Shown here one piece after another: positions 41,626-50,294 of a stretch of 64,000 bases of DNA. This DNA comes from JBDHBD01 sp039586095 (GTDB lineage Bacteria > Gemmatimonadota > Gemmatimonadetes > Palauibacterales > Palauibacteraceae). Position 1 is the stretch's first letter; each line of letters begins with the position of its first letter. A model generated the notes under the pieces. That model was not told where the DNA came from. It did no database searches and worked only from the letters and a program-made list of their open reading frames with translations. The translations under genes were made by a program, and so were the position numbers. The stretch spans positions 1 to 64,000 of the forward strand of contig JBDHLB010000003.1 of the NCBI GenBank assembly GCA_039586095.1, in the 5' to 3' direction.

Positions 41626-44600
41626 CTATTCGCGTACCAGCTTGACCCGGTCTCCGCCCAGCAGCGTTCGTAGATCCGTCAGCAGTGCGGCGCTCGGCGT
41701 GACTCGCAGGGACTGCGATGCGAGTCTCGGCCGCTCGGCGCCATTGCCGTCCCGCCCCTGCCATTCGACCCACAGGGGACCCCTGCCGGGGGCGCTTTCC
41801 AACAGAGTGCGCACCCGTTCGAACGCCTCGGGCTCGAGCTCCTCTCCCTCGCGCAGTTCGATGCAGATGCCCACCTGTCCGCTCGATCCCACCTCTGAGA
41901 GGCTCCGAACGGAATCCACAAAAATGGGGGGATCTTCCTCGTCGCGCGAGCTTCCCGACACCGTACCGGCGAGGAGGACCGGTGTGTCCTCGCCCAGAAC
42001 GTCGCGGTTGTCGACCCACTTGTCGCCAAAGACCAGGGCCGTCGCCGTTCCGCGAAAGTCTTCGATGGTCAGACGGGCCCACTCCCGTCCGTCCCTTCGT
42101 GAAGTACGGACTGCGCGCTCAGTGATCACGCACGCGACCTCGATCGATTGCTCACGGAACTCGGCGAAGTTGGAGCTGTTCGCCGTCAGCTCGTACAGCT
42201 CCACCAGCTCGCGATACCGGTCGAGCGGGTGGCCCGAGATGTAGAAGCCCAGGCGCTCCTTCTCCTCCTTGAGTCGCCGACGCTCGCCCCATGGCTCGAC
42301 GTCCGGAAGGGCAGGGGCCGTTCGTCGTCGGTCGCCGCCCCCGAACAGGGAGGTCTGACCGGTCTCCGTCTCGCGTTTGCGGAGCTGCGCCTCGTTGAAC
42401 ATCAGGTCGAGTCCGGCGAGCAGACGCGCGCGCCCGCCGAAATCGTCCAGGGCGCCCGCTCCGATAAGTGCTTCCACCACGCGCTTGTTGTTCAGACGCA
42501 GATCGATGCGCTGGAGGAAGTCGAGGAAAGACTCGAACGGCTTTTCTTCACGAGCCTCGATGATCGACTGGATCGCTCCGTGCCCGACCCCTTTGATCGC
42601 GCCTAGACCGAACCGGATCCGATCATCGGCCACGACCGTGAACCGGTACCGGGACTCGCTCACGCTCGGCGGGAGCACATCGATGCCCAGCCCCCGGGCC
42701 TCCGCGATGTACGTGACGACCTTGTCCGTGTTGCCGATCTCGGACGACAGCAATGCCGCCATGAACTCTGCGGGATAGTGCGCCTTCAGCCACGCGGTCC
42801 GGAAGGAAAGAACGGCGTAGGCCACCGAATGAGCCTTCGGGAAACCGTACCGGCCGAAGGTTCGGATCAGCTCCGCGATCTCGGTCGCCTTCTCACGCGT
42901 GGTGCCTCGCTCGACGGCGCGCTTCACGAAGTCCGCGAGCACCTTGGCGGTGAGCTTCGCGTCCTTCTTGCCGACCGCCTTTCGAAGCACATCTGCTTCG
43001 GCGAGCGAGAAGCCCGCCAGCACGTTGGCGACACGCATCACCTGTTCCTGGTAGGTGATGACGCCGTAGGTGGGCTCCAGCACGTCGCCGAGATCGGGGT
43101 GCGGGTACTCGACGGGCGCGAAGCCGCGCTTGCGTCGGATGTAGACGTCCGTCATCCCGGAATCGAGGGGTCCGGGACGGATGAGCGCGTTTACCGCGAC
43201 CAGGTCGTCGAACCGGTCGCACCGCATCCCTCGCAGCTTGTCGGTCGCGAGAGACGACTCGAACTGGAACACGCCGCTGGTCCGACCCGAAGCGAGCATA
43301 TCGTACACGGCCGGGTCCTCGAAGCCGATCTCCTCCCAGTCGGTCTCGACTCCGTGACGCTGTGCCACGCTGGCCATCGCGTCGTGGATCACGGTGAGCG
43401 TGCGCAGCCCGAGGAAGTCCATCTTGAGCATGCCCGCCTTCTCGAGGGCGACCATGTCGAACTGCGTGATGACCGTGTCCTCGCCGTTCTTGGTGTCGGC
43501 GCAGATCGGCACGTAGTGGTCGAGTGGGCCGGGAGCGATCACGACTCCAGCGGCGTGCACCGAGCTGTGACGGGCCAGGCCCTCGATCCGCGTGGCGTAG
43601 TCGAGCAGCTTCCGGACGGCCGGATCTTCCTCGTACAGCTCCTTCAGTTCCTGGACCTTGTGGACCGCCTGTGCGACAGTAAAGGAGAAGCCGGGACTGC
43701 TCGGAATGAGCTTGGCCAGACGATCCGTGTCGGAGGGCGAGAAGCCCAGCACGCGACCCACGTCCCTCACGACGGCCCGCGCCTTCATGGTTCCAAAGGT
43801 GATGATCTGACCGACCGACTGCTGCCCGTACTTCTCCCGGACGTAGTCGATCACCTCGCCTCGCCGCTCGTAGCAGAAGTCGATGTCGATGTCCGGCATC
43901 GAGATCCGCTCCGGGTTCAAGAAGCGTTCGAACAGGAGGTCGAAGGCGAGAGGGTCCACGTCGGTCACACCCAGCGAGTACGCGACGATGGAACCGGCCG
44001 ACGAGCCCCGACCGGGTCCCACCGGAATGTCTCGCTCCCTGGCGGCCCGGATGAAGTCCCAGACGATCAGGAAGTAGCCTGCATACCCCGTCTTCTCGAT
44101 GACATCGAGCTCGTACTCCAGGCGCTCCCGCACTTCTTCGGGGAGCGGATCTCCGTACCGATCCCGCGCTCCTCGTTCCGCCAGATCGCGCAACATCGAG
44201 ACATCATCGTCGAACGCCTCCGGCAGCGGGAAGTTCGGCAGCTGGTACTGCTGCTTGAAGCGAACGTCGCAGCGCTCGGCGATCTCGAGCGTGTTCGCAA
44301 GCACGTCCGGCCGATCGGGAAACAGCTCGGCCATTTCGTCTGCCGACTTGAAGTAGCTTTCTTCGCCGTGGAAGCGGAGGCGGTTCGGGTCCGACTTGTC
44401 CTTGCCCGTGCCGATGCACAGGAGGGTGTCGTGGGCGTCCGCGTCCTCACGCCGCAGGTAGTGAGCGTCGTTCGTGGCGACCACGCCCAGCCCGAGGGCT
44501 TCAGCCAGCTGGAAGACGCCCTCGTTCACCTTCTCCTGCCCCGGGATCCCGTGCCGCTGTACCTCCAGCCAATACCGTCCGGGGCCGAACACGCGCGCAT

Positions 44601-45087
44601 GCCACTCGGCCGCCTCACGAGCCCGGTCGAATCGATCCAGAAGCAGATTCTTGGCGACCTCGCCCGACATGCAGGCCGAGAGGACGATCAGACCGTCGGA
44701 ATGCTCCTCGAGCACGTCGCGGTCGATCCGGGGTCTCCGGTAGAAGCCCTCCGTGTATCCGATCGATGAGAGTCGGACCAGGTTGTGGTAGCCGGTCTCG
44801 TTCTCCGCCAGGAGCACCAGATGCGCATAGGGCGCCGGCGCGTCGGGCGGGATCGCGCGCGCCCGGCGGTCGCCGTACGCGACGTAGGCCTCGCACCCAA
44901 TGATCGGTCGCAGTCCTCGCTTGCGCGCCTTCTCTTGGAAACCCCACGCGCCATAGAGGTTGCCATGGTCCGTGAGGGCGAGGGCCGGCATCCCGAACTC
45001 GACCGCCCGGTCTACGAGCTCGTCGAGCCGGTTGGCGCCGTCGAGCAACGAGTATTCGCTGTGCGTGTGCAGGTGGACGAACTGCAT
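41626..45087 (-). CDS. dnaE: DNA polymerase III alpha subunit
   Basis: The 1,153-residue replicative polymerase, of normal DnaE1 length. The N-terminal PHP domain starts VHLHTHSEYSLLDG. The C-family polymerase domain follows with the catalytic Asp pair in MPDIDIDF and the fingers segment FGRYGFPKAHSVAYA. A helix-hairpin-helix (about 845-900) and an OB fold near 980-1070 come next. No PolC-type exonuclease insertion is present. It lies between a DUF4837 lipoprotein gene (63 bases upstream) and accA. Long open readings opposite it are composition shadows. Confidence 0.96.
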   Translation of the reverse strand: MQFVHLHTHSEYSLLDGANRLDELVDRAVEFGMPALALTDHGNLYGAWGFQEKARKRGLRPIIGCEAYVAYGDRRARAIPPDAPAPYAHLVLLAENETGYHNLVRLSSIGYTEGFYRRPRIDRDVLEEHSDGLIVLSACMSGEVAKNLLLDRFDRAREAAEWHARVFGPGRYWLEVQRHGIPGQEKVNEGVFQLAEALGLGVVATNDAHYLRREDADAHDTLLCIGTGKDKSDPNRLRFHGEESYFKSADEMAELFPDRPDVLANTLEIAERCDVRFKQQYQLPNFPLPEAFDDDVSMLRDLAERGARDRYGDPLPEEVRERLEYELDVIEKTGYAGYFLIVWDFIRAARERDIPVGPGRGSSAGSIVAYSLGVTDVDPLAFDLLFERFLNPERISMPDIDIDFCYERRGEVIDYVREKYGQQSVGQIITFGTMKARAVVRDVGRVLGFSPSDTDRLAKLIPSSPGFSFTVAQAVHKVQELKELYEEDPAVRKLLDYATRIEGLARHSSVHAAGVVIAPGPLDHYVPICADTKNGEDTVITQFDMVALEKAGMLKMDFLGLRTLTVIHDAMASVAQRHGVETDWEEIGFEDPAVYDMLASGRTSGVFQFESSLATDKLRGMRCDRFDDLVAVNALIRPGPLDSGMTDVYIRRKRGFAPVEYPHPDLGDVLEPTYGVITYQEQVMRVANVLAGFSLAEADVLRKAVGKKDAKLTAKVLADFVKRAVERGTTREKATEIAELIRTFGRYGFPKAHSVAYAVLSFRTAWLKAHYPAEFMAALLSSEIGNTDKVVTYIAEARGLGIDVLPPSVSESRYRFTVVADDRIRFGLGAIKGVGHGAIQSIIEAREEKPFESFLDFLQRIDLRLNNKRVVEALIGAGALDDFGGRARLLAGLDLMFNEAQLRKRETETGQTSLFGGGDRRRTAPALPDVEPWGERRRLKEEKERLGFYISGHPLDRYRELVELYELTANSSNFAEFREQSIEVACVITERAVRTSRRDGREWARLTIEDFRGTATALVFGDKWVDNRDVLGEDTPVLLAGTVSGSSRDEEDPPIFVDSVRSLSEVGSSGQVGICIELREGEELEPEAFERVRTLLESAPGRGPLWVEWQGRDGNGAERPRLASQSLRVTPSAALLTDLRTLLGGDRVKLVRE

Positions 45088-45150
45088 GGCGCGGTCAGTT
45101 AGCCTGTCGATGGCTACGTTCGGGCGCCGGGAGTGGGCGGGACGACCGTC

Positions 45151-46212
45151 TCATCCCGTCGATGGAGCGCACGCGAAGGAGCCCAGAATCTCCTGAAGCT
45201 GGAGAACATACTCATACTTGTCCCGCCCTGGCGCGTACAGCCACGCGTCGAGCAGAAACGTCCGATCGCCGCACCGGACGAGCCACACGATGAAGGGGCC
45301 CGCTGCCGGGTAGTTGCCCTCCTCGTCCTCCCATACGCCCGTGACCTCGAGCGCCGGCGCCCCGCCGTGCGCGAACTCCGTGACCGTCGAGCGCTCCGCG
45401 CTGATCCGTTGCGGGACGTTGTAATGGATGCCGTCCACATCCGCGCGCCAGGCAAGCGCCGTCTCGGTCGTCAGCGAGTCCACGCCGTCACGCCAGGTGA
45501 TGAGGATCGAGCGGATCAGCTGGCTCGGATCGGGGTTGTCGTTGCGCACGATGACCGTGGTCTCGAGCGGCCCCTCCCGCACGACGTGATCGTAGACCTC
45601 GGGGACGAGCAGCGAGAAGCCGAAGCGCTGTGAGAACTCGGTCGCCAGCGCGGTGTCCGGCGGCGTGACGAACATCTTGTTGCGCACGAATGCGCGGTAG
45701 TCGCTGTCCACCATCCCGAGGACCGCAGGCAGCTGACCGAGCCACGTCTCGACCTCTCGCCCCTCCTCGAGCAGGATCGCCGTGACAACCTGTCCTCGTG
45801 CCCACACCTCGGAGGCCTGGAAGACGGATGGGACCTCGAGGGTCCCGACACGATCCGCGGCCGCCGCGGCCTGTCGAATCAACGGATCGTCGGCCGTTCC
45901 GAACACGAGCAGCTGACGGAAGTTGCGCAGGTCCTGGAACTCCCTGGCCCCTGGATCGACCTGCGTGACGTTGAAGCGGTTTTCGTCACGTACGGTGAAA
46001 ATCGTGGGCTCCAGGATGGCGTAGGTGCTATCCTCGACCTCTGCCCACAGTGAGTCGGCGGCAGCCACGATCAGGCTGTTCGCCTGTCCCATCGCCTGGG
46101 GTTGCCCGCACGCGGACAGTGCAAGGACAGGGACAAGAGTCGACGCGGTCAGCGTCAGGAGCAGAGACGCGGGTCGCGTTCGGGGGCACGGAGTACCATC
46201 AGTGCGCTTCAT
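45151..46212 (-). CDS. DUF4837 lipoprotein
   Basis: A 353-residue exported lipoprotein: Arg-rich start, signal helix LLLTLTASTLVPVL and lipobox ALSAC (Cys at about 35). The mature part matches DUF4837, with FRNKMFVTPPD, FGFSLLVPEVYDHV, and SILITWRDGVDSLT near the middle. Function unknown; the family is known mainly from the Bacteroidota/FCB group. ATG 46212 is preferred to 46260 because it starts at the signal peptide. It is the first gene of the dnaE-accA-ricT-metG block. Confidence 0.78.
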   Translation of the reverse strand: MKRTDGTPCPRTRPASLLLTLTASTLVPVLALSACGQPQAMGQANSLIVAAADSLWAEVEDSTYAILEPTIFTVRDENRFNVTQVDPGAREFQDLRNFRQLLVFGTADDPLIRQAAAAADRVGTLEVPSVFQASEVWARGQVVTAILLEEGREVETWLGQLPAVLGMVDSDYRAFVRNKMFVTPPDTALATEFSQRFGFSLLVPEVYDHVVREGPLETTVIVRNDNPDPSQLIRSILITWRDGVDSLTTETALAWRADVDGIHYNVPQRISAERSTVTEFAHGGAPALEVTGVWEDEEGNYPAAGPFIVWLVRCGDRTFLLDAWLYAPGRDKYEYVLQLQEILGSFACAPSTG

Positions 46213-46303
46213 AGGCGCAAAGTAGAGGCTGAAGTCAGGGGCAGGCAAACCGGGCCGCACGTTGGCCTCGGTCGCTGCATTTTCCGGGAAGGGTCGGGGG
46301 ATC

Positions 46304-46331
46304 TTGACACCCGATCACCCGTTGTTAGCTT
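46304..46331 (+). promoter_or_regulatory. Promoter of the acidic-protein gene
   Basis: TTGACA (46304-46309) is followed after 16 bases by TAGCTT (46326-46331). The same bases also fit a TTG-N19-TAnnTTTG layout, the Bacteroidota-type promoter, with one mismatch (TAGCTTCG). It lies about 70 bases upstream of a strong ribosome-binding site. Confidence 0.55.
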
Positions 46332-46399
46332 CGCCGCGGCTGTCCTGACCCAGTGCGGTCTGGCCGGGCCCCAAGGCCCCTTTTGGAGGAGGATCTCCG

Positions 46400-46612
46400 A
46401 TGGCGAAGGAGTGGTTCGCGGTCGCATCCATGGACGAGCGACGGCGGATGTCATCCGGCGTGCACAAGCTGCACGCACAGGAAGAAGCTTGGGACGAAGA
46501 AGACTGGGAGGACGAGGACGACGACCTCGACGACGACCTCGACGACGACTGGGACGACTTCGACGATGATGATGAGGACTGGGAGGACGAAGACGACGAC
46601 GAGAGCTTTTAG
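46400..46612 (+). CDS. Small highly acidic protein, 70 aa
   Basis: The N-terminal 26 residues (MAKEWFAVASMDERRRMSSG start) are ordinary; the remaining 44 are almost all Asp, Glu and Trp, in repeated DDD/DLDDD/DWDD units. The ATG follows GGAGGAGGAT (46385-46394), one of the best ribosome-binding sites in the window, and a good promoter lies at 46304. High expression is likely. No family is recognised. It could buffer cations, mimic nucleic acid or bind a basic partner; these are guesses. Confidence 0.7.
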   Translation: MAKEWFAVASMDERRRMSSGVHKLHAQEEAWDEEDWEDEDDDLDDDLDDDWDDFDDDDEDWEDEDDDESF

Positions 46613-46751
46613 GACAACGGGTCCGGCTCCGGACGGCTTCGGCTCTCCCGCGCCTTTTGCGGGTAATCGTCCCTAGCGACGCAGTCGCGAGCGGCGCCGA
46701 GCGACTTGCGATCGGAGCTTCAACCCTACGACATTGACGGATGCGAGGCAG

Positions 46752-46786
46752 GGGCGAGCTGACCCGATGGCTCGCCCTCCTTTTTC
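46752..46786 (+). terminator. Intrinsic terminator before tRNA-Ile
   Basis: GGGCGAGC (46752-46759) and GCTCGCCC (46770-46777) form a perfect 8-bp stem with a ten-base loop, followed by TCC and five T. It ends the acidic-protein transcript and lies only eight bases from the tRNA. Confidence 0.7.
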
Positions 46787-46793
46787 TCACCCA

Positions 46794-46868
46794 GGGCCCG
46801 TAGCTCAGCCTGGTTAGAGCGCTCGCCTGATAAGCGAGAGGTCGGTAGTTCAAATCTACCCGGGCCCA
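46794..46868 (+). tRNA. tRNA-Ile (anticodon GAU)
   Basis: A full cloverleaf can be drawn. The acceptor stem is GGGCCCG with CGGGCCC and discriminator A at 46868. The D arm is GCTCAGCCTGGTTAGAGC. The anticodon stem CTCGC/GCGAG surrounds the loop CTGATAA, with GAT at 46829-46831. The T arm is GGTAG/CTACC with loop TTCAAAT. The CCA end is not encoded. It reads AUC and AUU codons. No 16S or 23S gene is beside it, although tRNA-Ile(GAU) often lies in rRNA operons. Confidence 0.97.
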
Positions 46869-47052
46869 CTCCTCCTTTGGCCTGTCCGGCCTTGTGCCAC
46901 ACCATATCACATGAGGAGCCGAGCTCCTTGCGCCATGCCCCGCCGTGGCTGTCCTACGGGGGGCGGCCTATGTTGGATCGCACGGTTCGACCTTCGCGCT
47001 TCATGGTCGATCAAAGCAGCCTGCTCCCTCTTGTTCCCGGAGGTTGCGCTTC

Positions 47053-48402
47053 GTGCGACGCTCTTTGCTCATCGTCGATGATGACGACCGAATCCTGACC
47101 TCCCTGTCGGAAGCCCTCGCCGATGAGTCCACAGAGATACGGACTGCCCCGAGCGGGGAAGAGGCGCTCGCCCGACTGGCGGATGAGCCGGCAGGAATCG
47201 TCCTGGCCGACCTGAAGATGCCCGGGATGAGCGGGATGGAGCTTCTCCGCATGCTGCGTGAGCGTATGTCCCGTGTGGACGTCGTCCTCATGACGGCCTA
47301 CGACGATCTGCCGACCGTTGCAGAGGCGATGAGAGAGGGGGCGACCGACTTTTTGGTGAAGCCGCTCGACCTTCGGCACCTCCGGCGGGTGCTCGAGCGG
47401 GCTTGGGAGGACCGGGAGTCGCGGCAAGCGCCCGGTCATGCAGAGTCCCGGGCGGAGGCGTCCACCCGCATGGTGGGCCGGCATCCCGCGATGATCGAGG
47501 TCTTCAAGCTCATCGGGCAGGTGGCCGGAACGCGGACCACCGTCGTGATCCGGGGCGAGAGCGGGACGGGAAAGGAGTTGGTGGCCCGGGAGATCCACTT
47601 GAGCTCCGCCTATGCCTCGGAGCCCTTCGTGGCCGTGAACTGTACGGCTCTTCCGGCCACTCTCCTCGAGTCGGAGCTCTTCGGTCACGTTCGAGGGGCA
47701 TTCACGGGAGCGACTTCCGACCGAAAGGGTCGCTTCGCACTTGCCGGCCGGGGCACGATCTTCCTGGACGAGATCGGCGACACGGCGCCCGAGTTCCAGG
47801 CGAAACTGCTCCGTGTCCTCCAGGAGCACGAGTTCTACCCGGTGGGTGCTGAAAGGCCCGAGCAATCGGAGGCTCGCGTGATCGCCGCCACGCACCGAGA
47901 CCTGGAGGAGCTGGTCGAGCAGGGGCGCTTCCGCGAGGACCTCTACTATCGGCTCAGGGTGGTGGAGATCGTCCTGCCGCCGCTCCGTGAACGACCGGAG
48001 GACGTGCCGTTGCTCGCCGAGCACCTGATTCGGAAGGCCGCCGAAGAGCTGGAGAAGCCGGCGGTGATGCTCTCTTCCGAGGCCCTGCGCGCCGTTCAAG
48101 AGCACGATTGGCCAGGGAACGTGCGCGAGCTCGAGAACTGCCTTACCCGCGCGCTGGTCGCTGCTACCGGCGAGGTGGTCCGGCCCGAGCATCTGGGCTT
48201 TGGCGACCGGAAGGCGGAGGGGACGACCGAGCTGGAAACGCTGGAGGCCGTAGAGAGGCAGCACGTGGCTCGAGTTCTGGAGTCGACCGGGGGGCACAAG
48301 TCCCGAACGGCAGAGATTCTGGGGATTTCGAGGCCCCGCCTCGACCGTCTGATCCGCCGGTTCGACCTGAACCTATCGAAGGGCGATCGGGACGAGGACT
48401 GA
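47053..48402 (+). CDS. NtrC-family sigma-54 response regulator
   Basis: A 449-residue transcription activator. The receiver domain (about 1-120) has Asp53 in VLADLKMPG. The AAA+ domain (about 145-380) has Walker A GESGTGKE, the sigma-54 contact loop GAFTGA, Walker B TIFLDEIGD and WPGNVRELEN. The Fis-type HTH (about 400-440) reads TAEILGISRPRLDRLIRRF. GTG 47053 is chosen because GGAGG ends nine bases upstream (47039-47043). A histidine kinase follows after four bases, so the pair is one two-component system; target promoters were not found. Confidence 0.93.
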   Translation: MRRSLLIVDDDDRILTSLSEALADESTEIRTAPSGEEALARLADEPAGIVLADLKMPGMSGMELLRMLRERMSRVDVVLMTAYDDLPTVAEAMREGATDFLVKPLDLRHLRRVLERAWEDRESRQAPGHAESRAEASTRMVGRHPAMIEVFKLIGQVAGTRTTVVIRGESGTGKELVAREIHLSSAYASEPFVAVNCTALPATLLESELFGHVRGAFTGATSDRKGRFALAGRGTIFLDEIGDTAPEFQAKLLRVLQEHEFYPVGAERPEQSEARVIAATHRDLEELVEQGRFREDLYYRLRVVEIVLPPLRERPEDVPLLAEHLIRKAAEELEKPAVMLSSEALRAVQEHDWPGNVRELENCLTRALVAATGEVVRPEHLGFGDRKAEGTTELETLEAVERQHVARVLESTGGHKSRTAEILGISRPRLDRLIRRFDLNLSKGDRDED

Positions 48403-48406
48403 CCCC

Positions 48407-50107
48407 GTGCCTCGACTCTCCTTCCGCATCCGCATGCTTCTCGTGGTGCTCGTGGTAGGCATCGTGCCTCTCGTGATGCTCGGTCTGTGGTTGACCCGGA
48501 CGGCCCCCCGGGCGGGCGAGCGGCTCCTCAGGACGCGTCTCGACGAGACCCTTGATCAGGCCGTGGCCCAAGTGGCGTCGCGGTGGATTTCCGAGCGCTC
48601 CGACCTCCTCTTCCTCGCCGACGAAGTCGAGGTGCAACGGATCCTGGAGCGGCTGGGCACGCGCGCCTCGGAACCAGCCGGGGTCGAGCCGCCCTCCAGT
48701 CTCAAGGATCGCTTCGAGGAGCTCGCGCCCTCCGTTCTGGCTGTTTCGGTGGTCAGCTCGGAGGACGTCCGACTGGTCTCGGTTGAGCGCTCTCCGGTCG
48801 GATCTCGGTGGTTGGACGCGGGCGAGCCTCTGCCGCTGGGTGTGGTGGTCGATATGGGGATCTATGCGGCCGGGGACGGAAGTCGTCTGGGGACCTTGCG
48901 CGCCGTGTTGGATCCACAAGCGCTGCTGAGCCCCGGTGCGCTCCCCCCGACGACCGCCGGTCTTGTGCTGGCGGCCTTCGATCCGTCGAGCGGTGCGTCC
49001 CTGCTTCCTTTGCCGTTAGAGCCGGAGCTGTTCGACACTCCCAGTTTCGAGTGGCAGACGGAGCGCTGGCTCAGCACGAGGCGCATCCTCGGGGAGCCAC
49101 CGCTGATCCTGGCTGTCGCGGCTCCCCTGACCCCGTTCATCGCTCCCTTCGAGGTCGTTGCGAGGCAAGGCACGTGGCTCCTGCTCGCCGTCGCGATCGC
49201 GGGTCTTGGGCTCGTCGCGCTGCTCACGCGTCGCATGACCCGCAGACTGGCACATCTTTCGGAAGCGGCGCAGGCGGTCGCCGGTGGGGACCTGGACCGC
49301 CGCATCGAGCCCGAGGGGAGGGACGAGGTGGGCCGCGTGGCCCACGCCTTCAACACGATGGCCGAGAGCCTGCGCCGAACTCTGGCCGAATTGACCCAGA
49401 AGGAGTCGCTGGCGGCGGTCGGCGAGTTCGCCGCGACTCTCGCGCACGAGGTGCGGAACCCGCTCACGGCGATCCGCATCGACCTGCAGTACGTGGAGGA
49501 GGGTCTTCCCGGCGAATCGCCCCTCCGAACACCTCAGTCCCGGGCTCTGCGGGAAGTCGCGCGGCTGGACGATACCGTCTCGCGGACCCTCGAGGTTGCC
49601 CGCAGCGGGCGGATCCGCCCCCGGCCGATCGACCTGAGAGAACCCGTGCACGCTGCCGTAAGGGCGGCTCGCCCGCTGCTCGACGAGAAAGCGGCATCGC
49701 TCTCTGCGGAGTGTGGCCCGGATCCGATCGACGCGATAGGTGATTCCGGCGCACTGGAGCAGCTCTTCCTGAACCTGCTACGGAACGCGTTAGAAGCGCT
49801 TGAGACCGGCGGGGCGGTGAGCGTGGAGCTGTCAGTCGACGGAGAGGACGCACTGGTCACGGTAACCGATGACGGTTGCGGAATGCCGGCTGAGGTGCGC
49901 GAGCGCATTTTCGAGCCCTTCTTCAGCACGCGCGTGGAAGGGACCGGACTGGGTCTTCCCATCTCCCGCCGGATTGCCGTGGTCCACGGAGGCAACCTGG
50001 CTGTGGAGAGCGAACCGGGAGCCGGTACGAAGGTGACCGTGCGTCTCCCGACACTCGCCCCTTCCGCTGGCGAGAAGAACTCGAAGGTGCCCCCGGACAT
50101 CCTGTAA
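48407..50107 (+). CDS. Membrane sensor histidine kinase (NtrB/AtoS-type)
   Basis: A 566-residue kinase. TM1 (about 7-29), a periplasmic sensor domain (about 30-250), TM2 (about 252-272), HAMP (about 272-325), HisKA with His347 in ATLAHEVRNPLTAI, and a HATPase domain with NLLRNALEAL, DDGCGMP and GTGLGLPI. It starts four bases after the NtrC-type regulator and should phosphorylate it. The sensed signal is unknown. A PD40 gene follows after 187 bases with its own ribosome-binding site. Confidence 0.9.
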   Translation: MPRLSFRIRMLLVVLVVGIVPLVMLGLWLTRTAPRAGERLLRTRLDETLDQAVAQVASRWISERSDLLFLADEVEVQRILERLGTRASEPAGVEPPSSLKDRFEELAPSVLAVSVVSSEDVRLVSVERSPVGSRWLDAGEPLPLGVVVDMGIYAAGDGSRLGTLRAVLDPQALLSPGALPPTTAGLVLAAFDPSSGASLLPLPLEPELFDTPSFEWQTERWLSTRRILGEPPLILAVAAPLTPFIAPFEVVARQGTWLLLAVAIAGLGLVALLTRRMTRRLAHLSEAAQAVAGGDLDRRIEPEGRDEVGRVAHAFNTMAESLRRTLAELTQKESLAAVGEFAATLAHEVRNPLTAIRIDLQYVEEGLPGESPLRTPQSRALREVARLDDTVSRTLEVARSGRIRPRPIDLREPVHAAVRAARPLLDEKAASLSAECGPDPIDAIGDSGALEQLFLNLLRNALEALETGGAVSVELSVDGEDALVTVTDDGCGMPAEVRERIFEPFFSTRVEGTGLGLPISRRIAVVHGGNLAVESEPGAGTKVTVRLPTLAPSAGEKNSKVPPDIL

Positions 50108-50294
50108 CGTCCTGGCGTCCCGCTGCAACGAACCGTTACACGCCCCGTCTGCCCGCGTCAGCCACTCAAGAGGGCAATCATCTGCTGGTAAACGAGTTGC
50201 GGGATTCGGTCGAGCTGGCCCCGGAGTTGAAGTGGAAAAGGGCGAAGGTTGAAGCGGCAGTGCGCGGCCCAGTCCCGAGCCCGAGGAGGTTGCC

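Noticed and set aside
42778..44769. 663-codon open reading on the + strand opposite dnaE
   Set aside because: It lies wholly inside dnaE on the other strand, has no ribosome-binding site or family match, and is a composition shadow of a high-GC gene.
46912..46935. Small hairpin after tRNA-Ile as a terminator
   Set aside because: A 6-bp stem (AGGAGC/GCTCCT) with only two T after it; too weak to call.
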